From Gordionus sp. m RMFG-2023 (taxonomy: Eukaryota > Nematomorpha > Gordioida > Chordodea > Parachordodidae): DNA of 64,000 nt. Shown piece after piece: positions 1 to 11,873 of the stretch (positions are counted from its first letter, which is position 1; every line of letters begins with the position of its first letter). A program made the position numbers and the translations under genes. Location: assembly GCF_954871325.1 (NCBI RefSeq), contig NC_088775.1, positions 29,675,561 through 29,739,560 of the forward strand. Direction: 5' to 3'. The notes under the pieces were generated by a model that did no database searches, was not told the origin of the DNA, and worked only from the letters and a program-made list of their open reading frames with translations.

Positions 1-629
1 ATAGTTCTGATCCGTTTAAAAATTACGACATATATACACTTTTATATTAGAATAAACAAAATTAGGTTTATTTGTGCATAGAAATTAAATTTATTAAAAA
101 TATATAGTATAAACTGTATATATTTCATATTACTAATAAGAATAATATATTTATTCTATAATTATGTTTGGATCTAAAACAAAATCTCTGAACAATTAAG
201 AAAAAGAATTTTTATGGTTTTTAAAGTATATACTTATTTAAAAAAAGACGAACTTATTCGTACTTAAAACAAACCAAATTAGGGTGTCCTAGTTCAAATA
301 CTTTTTAGCCTGTACTAAAAAACAACTAAGTATCCAAATTAAGCTGACTTAGGATACCGCCTTAAAATTTATTGTATATAAATTATAAAAAATGTTGTAA
401 ATATAGATTAATGCACAAAAATATTCTTAAGAATTATTATTATATATATAAAGTATAAACTTACAAATTATTCATGAACAAGAATATGGTGTAATAAAAA
501 AAGAAAAAATATAATTAAAGAGCATATAATATATTTATAATGTGAAATAAATTCGAGCCTCTTTGGGATTTAACAAATTTTTCAATGATCTGATTTGATA
601 TATTAACCTAGGTGAATTTAATAAATAAG
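1..629. other. AT-rich DNA, no gene seen
   Basis: Long A/T runs with stops in all frames. I see no coding similarity, RNA gene or clear repeat here. Confidence 0.5.
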
Positions 630-1350
630 GTCAAACAAAGTGACAATATTGAATTGGAAAGAGTTATTACAGCACTCAAGATATTTTAGATCGCTATAAG
701 GAAGACGGCTTTCAGAATTCTCTTGACTGAGCGAAAGAGCTTGCGCAGGAATCGAAAATGAGTTTAGAGGACAGTGCTTTACTTCAATAAGATTAATTCA
801 TAGACGGAAAGTTCAAAAACAATTTTCTTAACAAGGAGATGACACATCTATACATGATCCTCTAAAAGAATATGAAATTGAAATTTTCAATGCATTACTA
901 GCAGAGTTGTTAAAGGATCTAGATACAAGTATCTAGATATAAAAATGTGGTATCTGTATCTAGATAGATTTTTGATTAAAATGTCTGTATCTAGATATTA
1001 TTTTAGACGATGTATCTGTATCTTGATCCATTTAAAAAGTATCTTTTAACAACTCTGATTACTAGATTAAGCGAGAAATTCGTGAGGAATTCCAGCTAAA
1101 GTTCTTAAAGATCATTTTAGATTATTAATTAATATACCAAAATTGATAAATGTGCTTGAAAGAGAACTAAAAGAAAATGTTGTCTATTAAATATTTTATT
1201 CACAGATTGAGATACGTTAGAAAGCGATATTAATTCGCAAGATATACTAATTGAATTAAAATTTTTAGTGATTATATTAAGCAGACATCCCCTAAAGACT
1301 TCATTGAAATTTATGCTATATTAAGATTAGTATCTACATGAGCTGAAGGG
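630..1350 (+). pseudogene. Decayed hAT-family transposase fragment (ZMYM1-like group)
   Basis: Read on the plus strand with several stops and frameshifts, this stretch gives scattered phrases typical of the middle of hAT-type transposases related to animal ZMYM1-like proteins: AKELAQESKMSLE, then a basic RRKVQKQF-like stretch, then EYEIEIFNALL, and after the MITE at 902-1057 LSEKFV and later ILIELKFLVI. In the family these lie between the RNase H-like catalytic blocks. No intact reading frame survives, so the copy is dead. Removing the MITE and one copy of its target duplication brings the two halves together, so the MITE landed in the already inserted transposon. The family call rests on pattern memory, not an alignment. 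Confidence 0.5.
902..1057. mobile_element. hAT-type MITE with perfect 8-bp target duplication
   Basis: The element begins CAGAGTTGTTAAAGGATC and ends with the inverted match AAGTATCTTTTAACAACTCTG-like terminus. It is bounded on both sides by ATTACTAG (894-901 and 1058-1065), a perfect 8-bp duplication as expected for hAT transposition. The 156-bp interior is built from repeats of the palindromic word TATCTAGATA. It has no coding capacity and would need transposase in trans. It sits inside an older hAT transposase fossil. Confidence 0.9.
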
Positions 1351-1717
1351 GGTAAGGGGGGGGGGGGGTAGGAAGAGTTTGTCCAAATTTTTTGAGGAGG
1401 ATAGAAGTTTTTAAGGGGGGGGGATAAATTTATTGGGGTTATACAATGATATTGCTAATCATCGACCAAATATATATTGCATACAATCAAAATCAATCAT
1501 AGACATTATTTTCTTACTATCCATTAAATGTAATTTAAAAGGGTTAAACATTTTTAGCAAACTCATATTCATCTCAAACAATATCTATTATAATAATCCT
1601 CAAAAAACGTCAATCAAATTTAGCCAATTGTGATCTTTTAATAAATATTTGTCCAATAAAAATGATTATAGCGTAATCGGTCCAATAGTAATCACCTTAC
1701 CAAACTCAATATTCTTT
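1351..1717. other. No gene; G homopolymer runs
   Basis: A G-rich patch with a run of about 12 G near 1361 and another of about 9 G near 1417, then AT-rich sequence. Short open frames here have no recognisable content. Confidence 0.4.
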
Positions 1718-2543
1718 CAATTTAGCTATCAGTTCTATTTATAAATCATATGGAAAACTTTAAAATATTATTATGGACAGGGACAGAATAACTAACTAAA
1801 TTTTTTTATAATCATTCATTAATTTTATTTCTAGATTTACCATCAAATATACTTGATTTTGTTACAATTATGGATTCATATCATTTTAAATCCTATAAAT
1901 AATGATTAACATCAAAAATTTACTAATCTATTGAAACAAATACTCTAAAAAGATAAGCACACTATTTATTAATTATATATTTTCTTATTTCTCTATTCTT
2001 ACCAATAATCTATATAAATTACTGTCAATCATTGGATGCCTCTTACCTGACAGCAGGGTAAATTTTACTGCTAAACAGTGGATGATTCACTGCACTGGAT
2101 ACACCCTATTTTGGGTTACAAAGCATACAATCAATTTAGCTATCAGTTCTATTTATAAATCATATGGAAAACTCTAAAATATTATTATGGACAGAATAAA
2201 TAATAAAATTTTTTTTAATAATTCATTAATTTTATTTCTAGATTTATCATCAAATATACTTGATTTTGTTACAAATATGGATTCATATCATTATAAATCC
2301 TATAAATAATAATTACCATCAAATATTCACTAATCTATTGAAATAAATACTCTAAAAAGATATAAGCACACTATTTATTTATTATATATTTTCTTATTTC
2401 TCTATTCTTACCAATAATCTAAGTAAATTACTGTCAATCAGTGGATCCTGCCTCTTAAATTAAATGGGCCCTGACAGTAGGGTAAATTTTACTGCCAAAC
2501 AGTGGATGCAAATTCACTGCACTGGATACACCCTATTTTGGGT
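1718..2543 (+). repeat. Tandem direct duplication, period about 414 bp
   Basis: The segment beginning TCAATTTAGCTATCAG at about 1717 recurs at 2131, and the two roughly 410-bp units stay alignable to CACTGCACTGGATACACCC (ending near 2110 and 2535). They differ by scattered substitutions and small indels. The unit ends contain CAGGGTAAATTTTACTGC and an ACAGTGGATG box. No protein is evident. The unit may be part of a larger interspersed repeat. Confidence 0.85.
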
Positions 2544-4855
2544 GGTGGAAGCCACTTAATTGTGTGTTTCCTCAGTGAAGGACAACCAGTTTTAATACAT
2601 TTTACCCTGTATTTCTCTAGGAATTTAGGAGTAAAACAATTTATAAAATGTTCTCGAAATTTGTTATTAAAAGCATTTTTAAAGTTTACTTTGATAATAT
2701 CCATTTTAGGAAGAGGATTCTGAATATAATCTGAATGGCATCTATTTTGACTTCTCCCTTAACACTCAATTCTAATTGCTATGTATAACTAATATATTAA
2801 GACTCTGAATTTTGACCCATAACAATTATTTTTGCTAATAATCTTCTAAATAGCCAATTGCAATGGGATATATACCACCACAGAGATTTTGTTGAACAAT
2901 CAGGTTGACCCCATATTTAATTCTAATCTATTATAGGAGGTCTTTGTTTAATTATGAAGGTCAAGCATTTAAATTATTTTTTGAGATAAGTGTAGGTTTT
3001 ATATTAAATTCATGTGTATATTGAATAGTTCCTCATCACTTAATTATATAAAATACCATGCATGATATATTTCTTAAAAAATCATTTTATTATTATTCTA
3101 AAACTGGACATAGAATAAATACCAAATTTTATTTTTATTATTTTAAGAAATATTATTCTATTCTCCAAACAAGAATAATAATTACTATTTATTTCAAAAA
3201 TTTAAATATATTTTAATGGAATGAATAAAAATTAAATATTATTTTTCTTTAAATATTATAAAAAATATTCTTTTTAATTTTTTGTTTTTTGAACCCGTAA
3301 TATCAGGATCTTTATATTAAAACCATACAATCAGTTAAAAAACTCTTAATTCCATTTCCATTACATAATACTTGAAAAAGTTATTGATTATTTTTTGTTA
3401 ATGAATAATATATTTTTATCAATAAGAAAAAATAGGGAGATAGAATAATATAATACTAGCTATAATTTATTTATAAGTTAAAATTCTAACATTTTTTTAT
3501 GTAAATAGATTAATATATTCTTAAATAATCAATCATTTAAAAAAAACTATTTTTGACAAAAATGGAGATAGAATAACCTCTAGCTCAGGTGATAAAATAT
3601 TTTAATAATTGAAAATGGGTTAACATTTCAATCAGAGATATTCACGTGGAGGCTTGCAGCCCATGAGGTGCCAGGTATAATATATTTACTAACGTGGCTG
3701 GGCCAGGAGATGGTTTTTGATAAAAAGCCTAAAAAATTTTCATTAAAATTTAGACTATTAAATTGTTACTAACTTAAAAATATATTGCATTTTTTTTCTT
3801 CTAATAATAATAAATTTCAGTATTGCAAACAAAGCAATTGCCTAAATACACTTAAATATCCTAGTAATTAGTTATTCTTTTTTTAGGAGGCTTCTCAGAA
3901 ATCTTAATAGTCCAATGATTTTTTTTATTTTAAGCTTAGTCGAAATCGGGATCAACCCTCCCCTCCCCGTTTCCTATTTAGGGTGGGAGGAGTGTTAAAT
4001 ATGGTATTCCATATTTTGTTTTTGGCTATCCCTCTTTTGTTTAGCCATTTAAAAATAGTTTTTTTTATATACGATAAAATTTCCATAAGTCAAGTACTTT
4101 TCAAAGGATAAACTGTCTTTATAAGTTCACAGCTCCACAAATCGATAAAATTTAAAGCATCCTAACCTTTAATAAAAAAATTTTATATAAGCCAATATTT
4201 AAATGGTAATTTTTTGTGAGACGGTAAATTCGGTAACACAAAACCAAGATTTATCATAGGATTAAGTTAGGGACAAATAATATCCCATTAAACATATTTA
4301 TTTCAAGTTTTATTTACTCGAAAAAGTTATAAACTTCTAATTTTTGCTTGATTATTGAACTGATCTATATTTTTATTTAGCATTTTTAGAATTAATCATT
4401 AAAATGATAAAATGAGAGATTATACAACAATGGCAATAAGTTTCCCTGTCAACATTTTCAAATTAATTTACCCTCAATGTAGTTTTATGATTTGGTTTAA
4501 TTTGTATAATATGTATTTCAGGGATCATCATCTCCCAGTAAAAACCTGTTTAAAATTTTCACACATATTCCCCCCCCCCCATCCAAAAAAATTTCCCAGG
4601 CCGGAATTAGGATATCGCATATCCCTGATCTATTTTACACCTTCAGAGACAATAAGGGGTCGTACGACACTATGATTTTTGGTGAGATTATACTTGATTT
4701 AAATTATTCGGTATTTTGATATGGGGTTTTCAAATATATAGTTTAATAATTTTTACTAAACAATTTTTAATACATGATTTCTATTCACTTTGTTAATATT
4801 TTTTTTATATAATACTTTTTAGAAATTTTTAGAATGCTCTGATTTCAATTTGAAT
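2544..4855. other. AT-rich DNA, MITE scraps only
   Basis: No coding similarity found. A GC-richer patch at about 3645-3720 contains GGCTTGCAGCCCATGAGG and resembles the CTGCA-ended MITE group seen elsewhere in the window. A C10 run lies at about 4570. Short ORFs here look random. Confidence 0.4.
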
Positions 4856-5056
4856 TAGTATTGTTAGACGGCTCATTTTTAGCAGATTTTTAAAAACGGT
4901 TAACCTAATATTTGAGCCAGAAAAATATTGCCTAAGCCTCAAGATCTTTGTACCATGTATGAACAAAATCTTCAGGCTAGCGTATTATTTTCTGAATAAA
5001 ATATTGAGTTAGCCATTTTTAAAAATCGGCTCAAATCAAGCCGTTTAACAATGCTA
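4856..5056. mobile_element. hAT-type MITE, ACGGCTC family, copy 1
   Basis: Terminal inverted repeats start TAGTATTGTTAGACGGCTC on the left and, read from the right, TAGCATTGTTAAACGGCTTG. Flanking 8-mers ATTTGAAT and GTTTGAAT match at 7 of 8 positions. The inside is one large imperfect hairpin with the shared core AGCCAGAAAAATATTG. A second copy lies at 26969-27181. Confidence 0.85.
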
Positions 5057-5219
5057 GTTTGAATAAATATATTGGGCTAATTATTTTTTCTTACTATACA
5101 ATTGTAATTCAATGATAAAATAAATAAAGATCAAGATTTATTTGGTGTAAAAAAATAATTTAATTCGAAAAATGTAATACTTCTAAATTTTTTTAAAAAT
5201 AATATTTTTGACAACCTAT

Positions 5220-5549
5220 CAATGACATATAATAATACCTAGACTGACGATTCATTCATTAAAAGTGTACAACAATACAAATCAGTTAGAGACGCCATCT
5301 TGGTTACTGTAATAAATATTAAAATTTTAAACGAGAGCCTAATTTTATATTATATCTGATGCAAACTTTATTAAAGAATTGCCTGATCATCGAGATAATA
5401 AGAAAGTAAGTTATCAATTTAATATTAGTTTTTAACATGAAAATAATTATTATAAAGGTTACCAAATCCAGCTGATTTTGCTTTTAACGACGCTTAAAAA
5501 TGCATTTTAATGAATGAATCGTCAGTCTAGGTATTATTATATGTCATTG
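5220..5549. mobile_element. MITE with about 45-bp near-perfect TIRs and perfect 8-bp TSD
   Basis: The ends are CAATGACATATAATAATACC and its exact complement; inverted identity continues through CTAGACTGACGATTCATTC for about 45 bp on each side. The flanks are CAACCTAT at 5212-5219 and 5550-5557, an exact 8-bp duplication, pointing to hAT-like transposition. The 330-bp body carries no gene. The perfect TIRs and TSD suggest this is one of the younger insertions in the window. Confidence 0.9.
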
Positions 5550-5939
5550 CAACCTATAATTTCTCTTATATCTTTGTTATAAGAAAGAAAGAAAAGAAAT
5601 CTTTTCTAAAATGTTCTATGAATCAATTTTTAGGCTAAAGGAAGAGTTAGATGATTTAACAACAATAGAAAAATAAAATAGGTTATGGATTTATTGGCGG
5701 AATTTTTTTTATCTATCTTTATTCGCTTTTTCGAAATGATAAGGAGGGACGATGACTTGGTCTACTATTAAAACAGATTTTTAATTACTTAAGCAATTTA
5801 AATCTTCTTTCTCTTTTTTTTAAAAAATAGGCTAATAAAATAAAATAAATTTACATTAAATGTGCGAAACAAAAAATATAATTAATAAAATATACATTAG
5901 GTATTTCAGGGATGTTAAAATGTAAAATAAATATTTTCC

Positions 5940-6310
5940 TGACTTGTTAGATCTGATAATTCCCCTGATCCCATGAACTGGGTCAATCACTTTATATTAG
6001 CCCTATCCAACCAAACAACAAACTTACTTGAGCAAAAAGAACAGCTCAAAATTTTCAAATACTCCGAAATTTCAGAAGATCGCGTCTTTATTCCAATAAT
6101 ATCCACTAACCTAACTTTAGGTAAATTTGCCTTATCTTTCTTTGAATATTTAGGATCTCACATCTGCAAGCTCTCTGACGATCTTCGAAAAAGTTTCTTC
6201 CTAAGATAAAGACTGGCCATAGCGATCTTTAAAGCGAATCACATAAGCTTCAACGGCATTTTTCTTTCCAAACAGCTTTTCTAGACTTATTCCTTCTTCT
6301 CGTTTTATGC
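5940..6310 (+). pseudogene. 3' tail of a LINE, 5'-truncated copy
   Basis: Plus-strand translation near 6000-6210 (ALSNQTTNLLEQKEQLKIF, then YLGSHICKLSDDLRK) matches the end of the longer LINE fossil at 14.8-17.5 kb, including the upstream CCTGATCCCATG stretch and the TCCAACCAAAC segment. In this LINE family this is the C-terminal, endonuclease-like part that follows the reverse transcriptase. Only the last few hundred bases are present, as expected from incomplete reverse transcription. Stops interrupt it beyond the 78-codon open stretch. Confidence 0.7.
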
Positions 6311-6434
6311 TATACTTCCTATTTTATTTTTAATTTTGGATTTGTTTTTTTTATATGAACAATTTTTTTTTACAATAATAAATATTATTAATAACAACAA
6401 TATTATTCTTTTTAAATAGAAATTTGGATTTAAC

Positions 6435-6614
6435 AGGGTTGTTAAACGCTACTTTTAAAAGGAGCGCTACCGCTATTTGTCCTAAAAAGTAGCAAACTAC
6501 AGCTACTTTTAACTTGTCAAAACCAAGTAGCGCTACTTAGTTGCTTTAATAAAAGTAGCATGCTAACTCGATGCCTATTATTAAAATAAGTAGCGCGCTA
6601 CTTTAATAACTCTG
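6435..6614. mobile_element. hAT-type MITE, AGTAGCGCTACT family
   Basis: The left end CAGGGTTGTTAAACGCTAC pairs with the right end GTAGCGCGCTACTTTAATAACTCTG-type terminus. Inside are repeated palindromic words such as AGTAGCGCTACT. The flanks GATTTAAC and AATTTAAC match at 7 of 8 positions. No coding content. Confidence 0.8.
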
Positions 6615-9600
6615 AATTTAACATAATATGGTATATTTATAATTTTAGAAGATTGAGTAAAGCGTTCAATTATTTAATAAAAAAATTCTAAAAATTACAT
6701 TATCAAAATATTACATTTACGTATATAATATTTTTCCCAGAAAGGGGAGGGGTCAAGCGGTACCCCTTACCCGTCTTGGGGGTCGCCATGGCACATTACC
6801 CCTGTATTAATCGGTTCGAAATCATATATAGATTGATTGATATTTATTTACCTCTCATATAATTTTCTTATGACACAACTTACAAAATGGAGCCAAAAAC
6901 TATTCAAAATAACGAAATTTTAAAAATTCCTCGAGCCTTAAAATAATTTTAAAAAATCCGGGGGCCAAAAATTATAAGTATTTGAATTGTGATCGATAAT
7001 AAACACTTCTTTTTTTAAAAATTAAGATACGAGATTTTGATATAATGATTCAGATGCTCCTGTGATATCATTTATGCAAAATAGATATCAAAAAATGTTA
7101 TATATACTAAGGGTATTTGATGCAGCTGACGAACTAATTACAATTTAGACCAGGGATAATGCGGGCAACAAAAGACAAATGTCAATAAAAATCAACATAA
7201 CAATTCTAAATAAATAATATCTCATTTTGTTATTTCCCTTACCTACTTTTACTTTTATATTTATAGTATAGAAAACTTTTTAAAAAAATGTATTCGATTT
7301 TTACAATAAGATAAATCCGGGGGATGGATGCGCCATCCCAGGGAATGGTGCGAATGGTGCCACTGTGTGAGAGAGAGTCAAAGTTTTTATAATTTTTGCA
7401 CAAATTATATATAATATTTTATAAAATTGTATTAAATTATCCGTGGCCATTATTATAAATTTTGAAATTTGATATGCAATGTATATGGTTCATATATGAA
7501 CCTCTGAAAACTATCCCAGATCCTCTCTATCTTTTAGATAAAACGGTAATTTAAACACATTTTTTATTCAAATAATGTATTCTTTCTAATTAAAAAAGGG
7601 GTTTTAATACTTCTTTATGTAAGATTGCTAATAATATTATATAATTAAAATCTACATTATCTTATATTTTTTTTAAAATTGCAGCATTTAAAAAAGTTAC
7701 ATCTAAGGGTCAAAATTATATATTGTTCCAAAATTATAAATATGATCCAATATAAAAAATTTTACTATGCATAATATAGTTATAAATTTCTGGTAAAAAA
7801 AATTAACCAGTAGAGTTTAGTCTCTAAAAGAAACCAGCGCTCACTACTTGTGAGGTGAGTCACAAGAATCTTTAATCAATCTGGATAGACCAAAACTCAC
7901 CTTAAAAAATAGGTTTAAGCAAAGACCGTAAAACCAATTTTTTGTTTACTTTTTTGCTAGTTATGCTTCACTTGAGCTTATTTTTATTAAAATATAAAAT
8001 ATTAACTGCTAATATACTTGTTCAGAGTGCTTGGAATTGAATCAGATGACTTAGTGGGACTTGCTTATCTATTCTGTTTCTTAGTCAAGAGTTTCATACA
8101 CACACACCTTGATTGTCTTGATAGAAAAATGTTTCTCTATTTTATTAGTGTATTTGGGAAACAGGAAATTAAAAGTTAAAAATGTGAATAGAGTTAGAAT
8201 GTTTCACTTAAAAGGAATTTAAATAGGGAAATGTCATATATTATATTGGTATAAAGATTCTTGGGTCACAAAATCAACAAAACAACCGTAAAAATTATTT
8301 TAAGTGTGCATGTTGTCTTTTGGGGTTATCATTTGGTGACACTTCTTATTTTCGAATGTAAAATTAACTCTCGCTCTCGGCTTTGAGAATATTTTTTTAA
8401 AAAAGACATTTACTGATATCTCGTGATAAGATACTCAATCTTCCAAAATAATTTTAAAAAATATGCCTTGAAAATAGTTAAAAAATATATATACGAAATT
8501 TCATTTTTGCTGTCCAATTACATTTGTATAAATCCATTCAGAGCCGTGTCAAATCTAAGAATTAGAACCCTTTTTTTAGTGGGTGAGATCCAGGTTCCAA
8601 ACTTTGATATAAGTACAAAGTAACCCATTTTACTTAATTAATTAAAAAAATTTTTATTTTTTATTTAAAATTTACAATTTTATTTTTATTTTAGATTCAT
8701 ATTTCAATTTCAAAAAAAGGAAAAAAAAAATTATGTGTCAAAAATCTAGTTTTAGTATAAAATTAAATTTTTTTTTACTACTCTAATATTAAAAGGTCGA
8801 TTAAGGGTTGAAATATTGTGTGTTATAAATTTTTTTATTTTTATATCTATTGACATAAATATTTTTTGTGGGGTTATTTTTTTTTTTGTTTAACAAAATT
8901 ATACAAGTTATAAAAGTAAATGTTTATATTGCATAGTTAACGCCAATATGTTTTTTCTGGCAATGTGATGTTTTCAACTTTAAATATTTCTTGAGCCCTT
9001 TTAAATTTAAAAATCTGATTTACCAGAATGATATTCCAGCATGTTTAGAATATCTAACTTATCAATTGTAAACAATTTTGCCATTAATTTTTAAATTATT
9101 TATATATAATCTATGGGAAAAACTAATATATAATATTAAGTTAAAAAGTTCATATCAAAATTGACTGAAATTCATAGGGTAGGTGTATTTCAAACATGAT
9201 ATAAATTTTTTAAGTGAGAAAGTGTAGAGTATGAGATATTTGGCGCTAGAAACTCAATTGAGTTTCTGAGAATTTTCATACACTTCTAGAGGTTGAATAT
9301 AGAATCTATGTATAATGTTAAATTTTAAAACGTAATTGGTTTGAACGCAAAATAAAAAGAATTATTTTATAAGTTATTTTTTAATATTTATGAAAAAAAT
9401 ATATACACTCAACAATATTATTAGATTCAGTTCATAATCGTGTTTTATGAATAAATATCCTAGTGATTCCAAATCTATCCCCTAGATGTATAAATAAAGT
9501 ATCAGGAATATTTAATGGCAAAATGGAGGAAGGTGTTAAATATCGAGATATTTGCGAAATTACAGGATTTGTGGGCCTTTCGAAATTAAAATTTTAAATA

Positions 9601-11130
9601 AGAAAAATTTGAAAAACAGAAATATTAGCATACTATATTTGAAAATTCCTTAATCCAGTGAAACTTTGGTCTAATGGAAGAGGTAGTCTCTATAGGAAGG
9701 GGGAGGGTGAGGGAGTTTAAGGGCATAGAAACAAATATTTGGGATGAAGAAGAGGTAAGAAATTAGTGTGCTCCAATGTAGAGCGTGGGAAGAGAAGTTG
9801 TGTATAATTTTATAATAACATATTTGTTCATATTTTCTAATAAAAACAAAAAATGTAATCCAAAGATATCTTTGTTTCAAGATGATTCCGCCTATAATAC
9901 GCTATAGATCCGCTAATTTATAAAAATAAAATGGTATTATAACCCAAGCGCCCTCAAATTCCGAATAAAGCCATGTCCCATTCAAGGTCTGAATAGGAAA
10001 TAGATTTTATAAATTTTTATTTTGCATGAATATGACTATTCACTCATTCAGGCAAAATATAGATGATAGATAGCCAATACTCATACAAAACTTTGGTATA
10101 ATAGGAGGGAGAAAACCCAGGGAGCTTGGGGAAAAAATACAATGAATATCCTGGAAAAATTAATACACAGGAAATGCTAGTTTTGCACGTTTTTGAGATA
10201 TATGCATGGTTGGTTTTACTTAAACTAAATATAGACTAGAGGTTCCGGGCTGGGATATATCTGTATGAGACGGCCAGGTTTTTTTTAATATTGATTATTA
10301 AATAAATATTATAATATGATTTTTTGCGATGACAAATTTTATATTAAGCTCTAAGTTCCCTATATGAAAAATCAAACTTCGCCCTAAGGATCTGTTCTTT
10401 TTCACCGAAATTAAGTATATTAAGATTTGATCTTGGCTAAGGTTAGTGTGTGTAATATGAGATAGCTAGGAATAAATTAATATTCATTGATAATTCAAAT
10501 TCCTGGAGATTCTTTGGTATTACTATCAGTTATTAATGTGCAAGTCATAAAGAGGTGTTCCATAGATAACTTGGTAAGATATCTTCAGATATACTACACT
10601 TAGAAAGTTCATATATTAGACAAAAAAATGTAACATTTTATATTATGTCGATAGAATAAATTTTATATCACAAGTTTTGAAACAGAATCCTTCAAAGGGA
10701 AATTTTTATAAGTCACCAAAATTTCTCTTTCTGCGAATGTATGCCAAAATGAGTGATTTTAGCGCTGTTAAACGAACTTTTGTCACAATGTTTATAGTAT
10801 GCTCGAGGAAATGTCTCGAACATATAGAGAAAATAATAAAAAATTGTTAGCATATAACAGTGTCATAAGTGCAGAATGACTGCAGTTTAAATAATTATTG
10901 ACAAAATAATAAATAACATGTATTTTACATTCTAACCATTTTTATTATTAGATAATCAGATTATCATCAAAGATTGATTTTATCAAAATAAATATATGAT
11001 GAATCTAATTTTGTGCAATTTCGATTAAATTAATAAAAGCGGGTATTCTAGGTGTGGGAGCAGAAAATAAAACATCAGGAAAATAAAATAATTCAAAATT
11101 TTGTTCAGGTTGTCTGGTAATAAATTTTTT
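6615..11130. other. AT-rich DNA, no gene seen
   Basis: About 4.5 kb without recognisable genes. Small points: a GC patch with the inverted word GGGGTCAAGCGGTACCCC at about 6750; a short CA run near 8100; a 20-bp perfect palindrome AGAAACTCAATTGAGTTTCT at about 9248. The short ORFs at 8423-8623 (+) and 9671-9880 (-) have no recognisable motifs. Confidence 0.45.
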
Positions 11131-11137
11131 AAAAAAG

Positions 11138-11590
11138 GACTGAAGTGGAGGCTTGCAATGGGCTGACAGAAAACAATGGGCTAGCGAGTGGGCGGGATAT
11201 ATTTCTATTTTATAATAGTACTAGCTAATTGATTGCATTTTGTTATGAAAAACGGAAACAATGCTTTTCAAATGGTATCTTTTAAATTGATCAGCCCTTA
11301 AAAACATTTGTAAAAATGTAAACTGGTTTATTTTTTTCCAAAACGCTCAATTAAGTCGCACTATTATGCATATTTTGTAAGTTTATGTAAAAATATATTA
11401 AAATAAAATAAATAAAGAGCCAAACCAACCATTTAAATAATTTTTAAAATTATAAATTTTTAGATGAATGGGAGGGCGGACAGGTAAATTTTAAAAAAGC
11501 TATTGCGGGTGGGCGAGCGAGTTATAAAATTGGGTAGGCGTTTTAGGTTAAACCCCCCCCCCCTCCCCCAGTTGCAGAGCTCTAGTCGAA
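11138..11590. mobile_element. Decayed MITE of the CTGCA-ended, GGGC-rich group
   Basis: The left side has GGCTTGCAATGGGC and CTAGCGAGTGGGCGGG; the right side has CGGGTGGGCGAGCGAG and ends CAGTTGCAGAGCTCTA, the complement of a TAGAGCTCTGCAACTG terminus. Terminal words and G/C-rich blocks resemble the elements at 19264, 19577, 27629 and 33534. Target duplications were not resolved. Confidence 0.5.
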
Positions 11591-11799
11591 AAGTATACAT
11601 TTCTCTTTAAAAAATGTCCATTTTTTTAAACTTTTCTTAGTCAATTACATATTGAAATAAAACTGTTCAACCATCAACTTAAGATGTTTACAAAAATTAA
11701 AGTTTTAAAAAGATTATCTTTAGATTTAGGGGTAAAAAAATAATTAGTGTCCACATGAAAATTAACAACTAATTTTTAATAAATTCGTTTATTTTTCAT

Positions 11800-11873
11800 A
11801 AAAGTAAGTTACTGGAACCAGTTACTTTTCAATAATGTAACTTGTTAACGAAAAGTAACCCTAACAACACTAC
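11800..11873 (-). mobile_element. Truncated MITE end (AGTGTTGTTA terminus)
   Basis: Read on the minus strand it begins TAGTGTTGTTAGGGTTAC and continues with repeats of GTTACTTTTC and its complement. This is the same terminal word as the hAT-type MITEs at 902, 4856, 6435 and 26969 but with a different interior word. The opposite end was not found. Confidence 0.5.
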
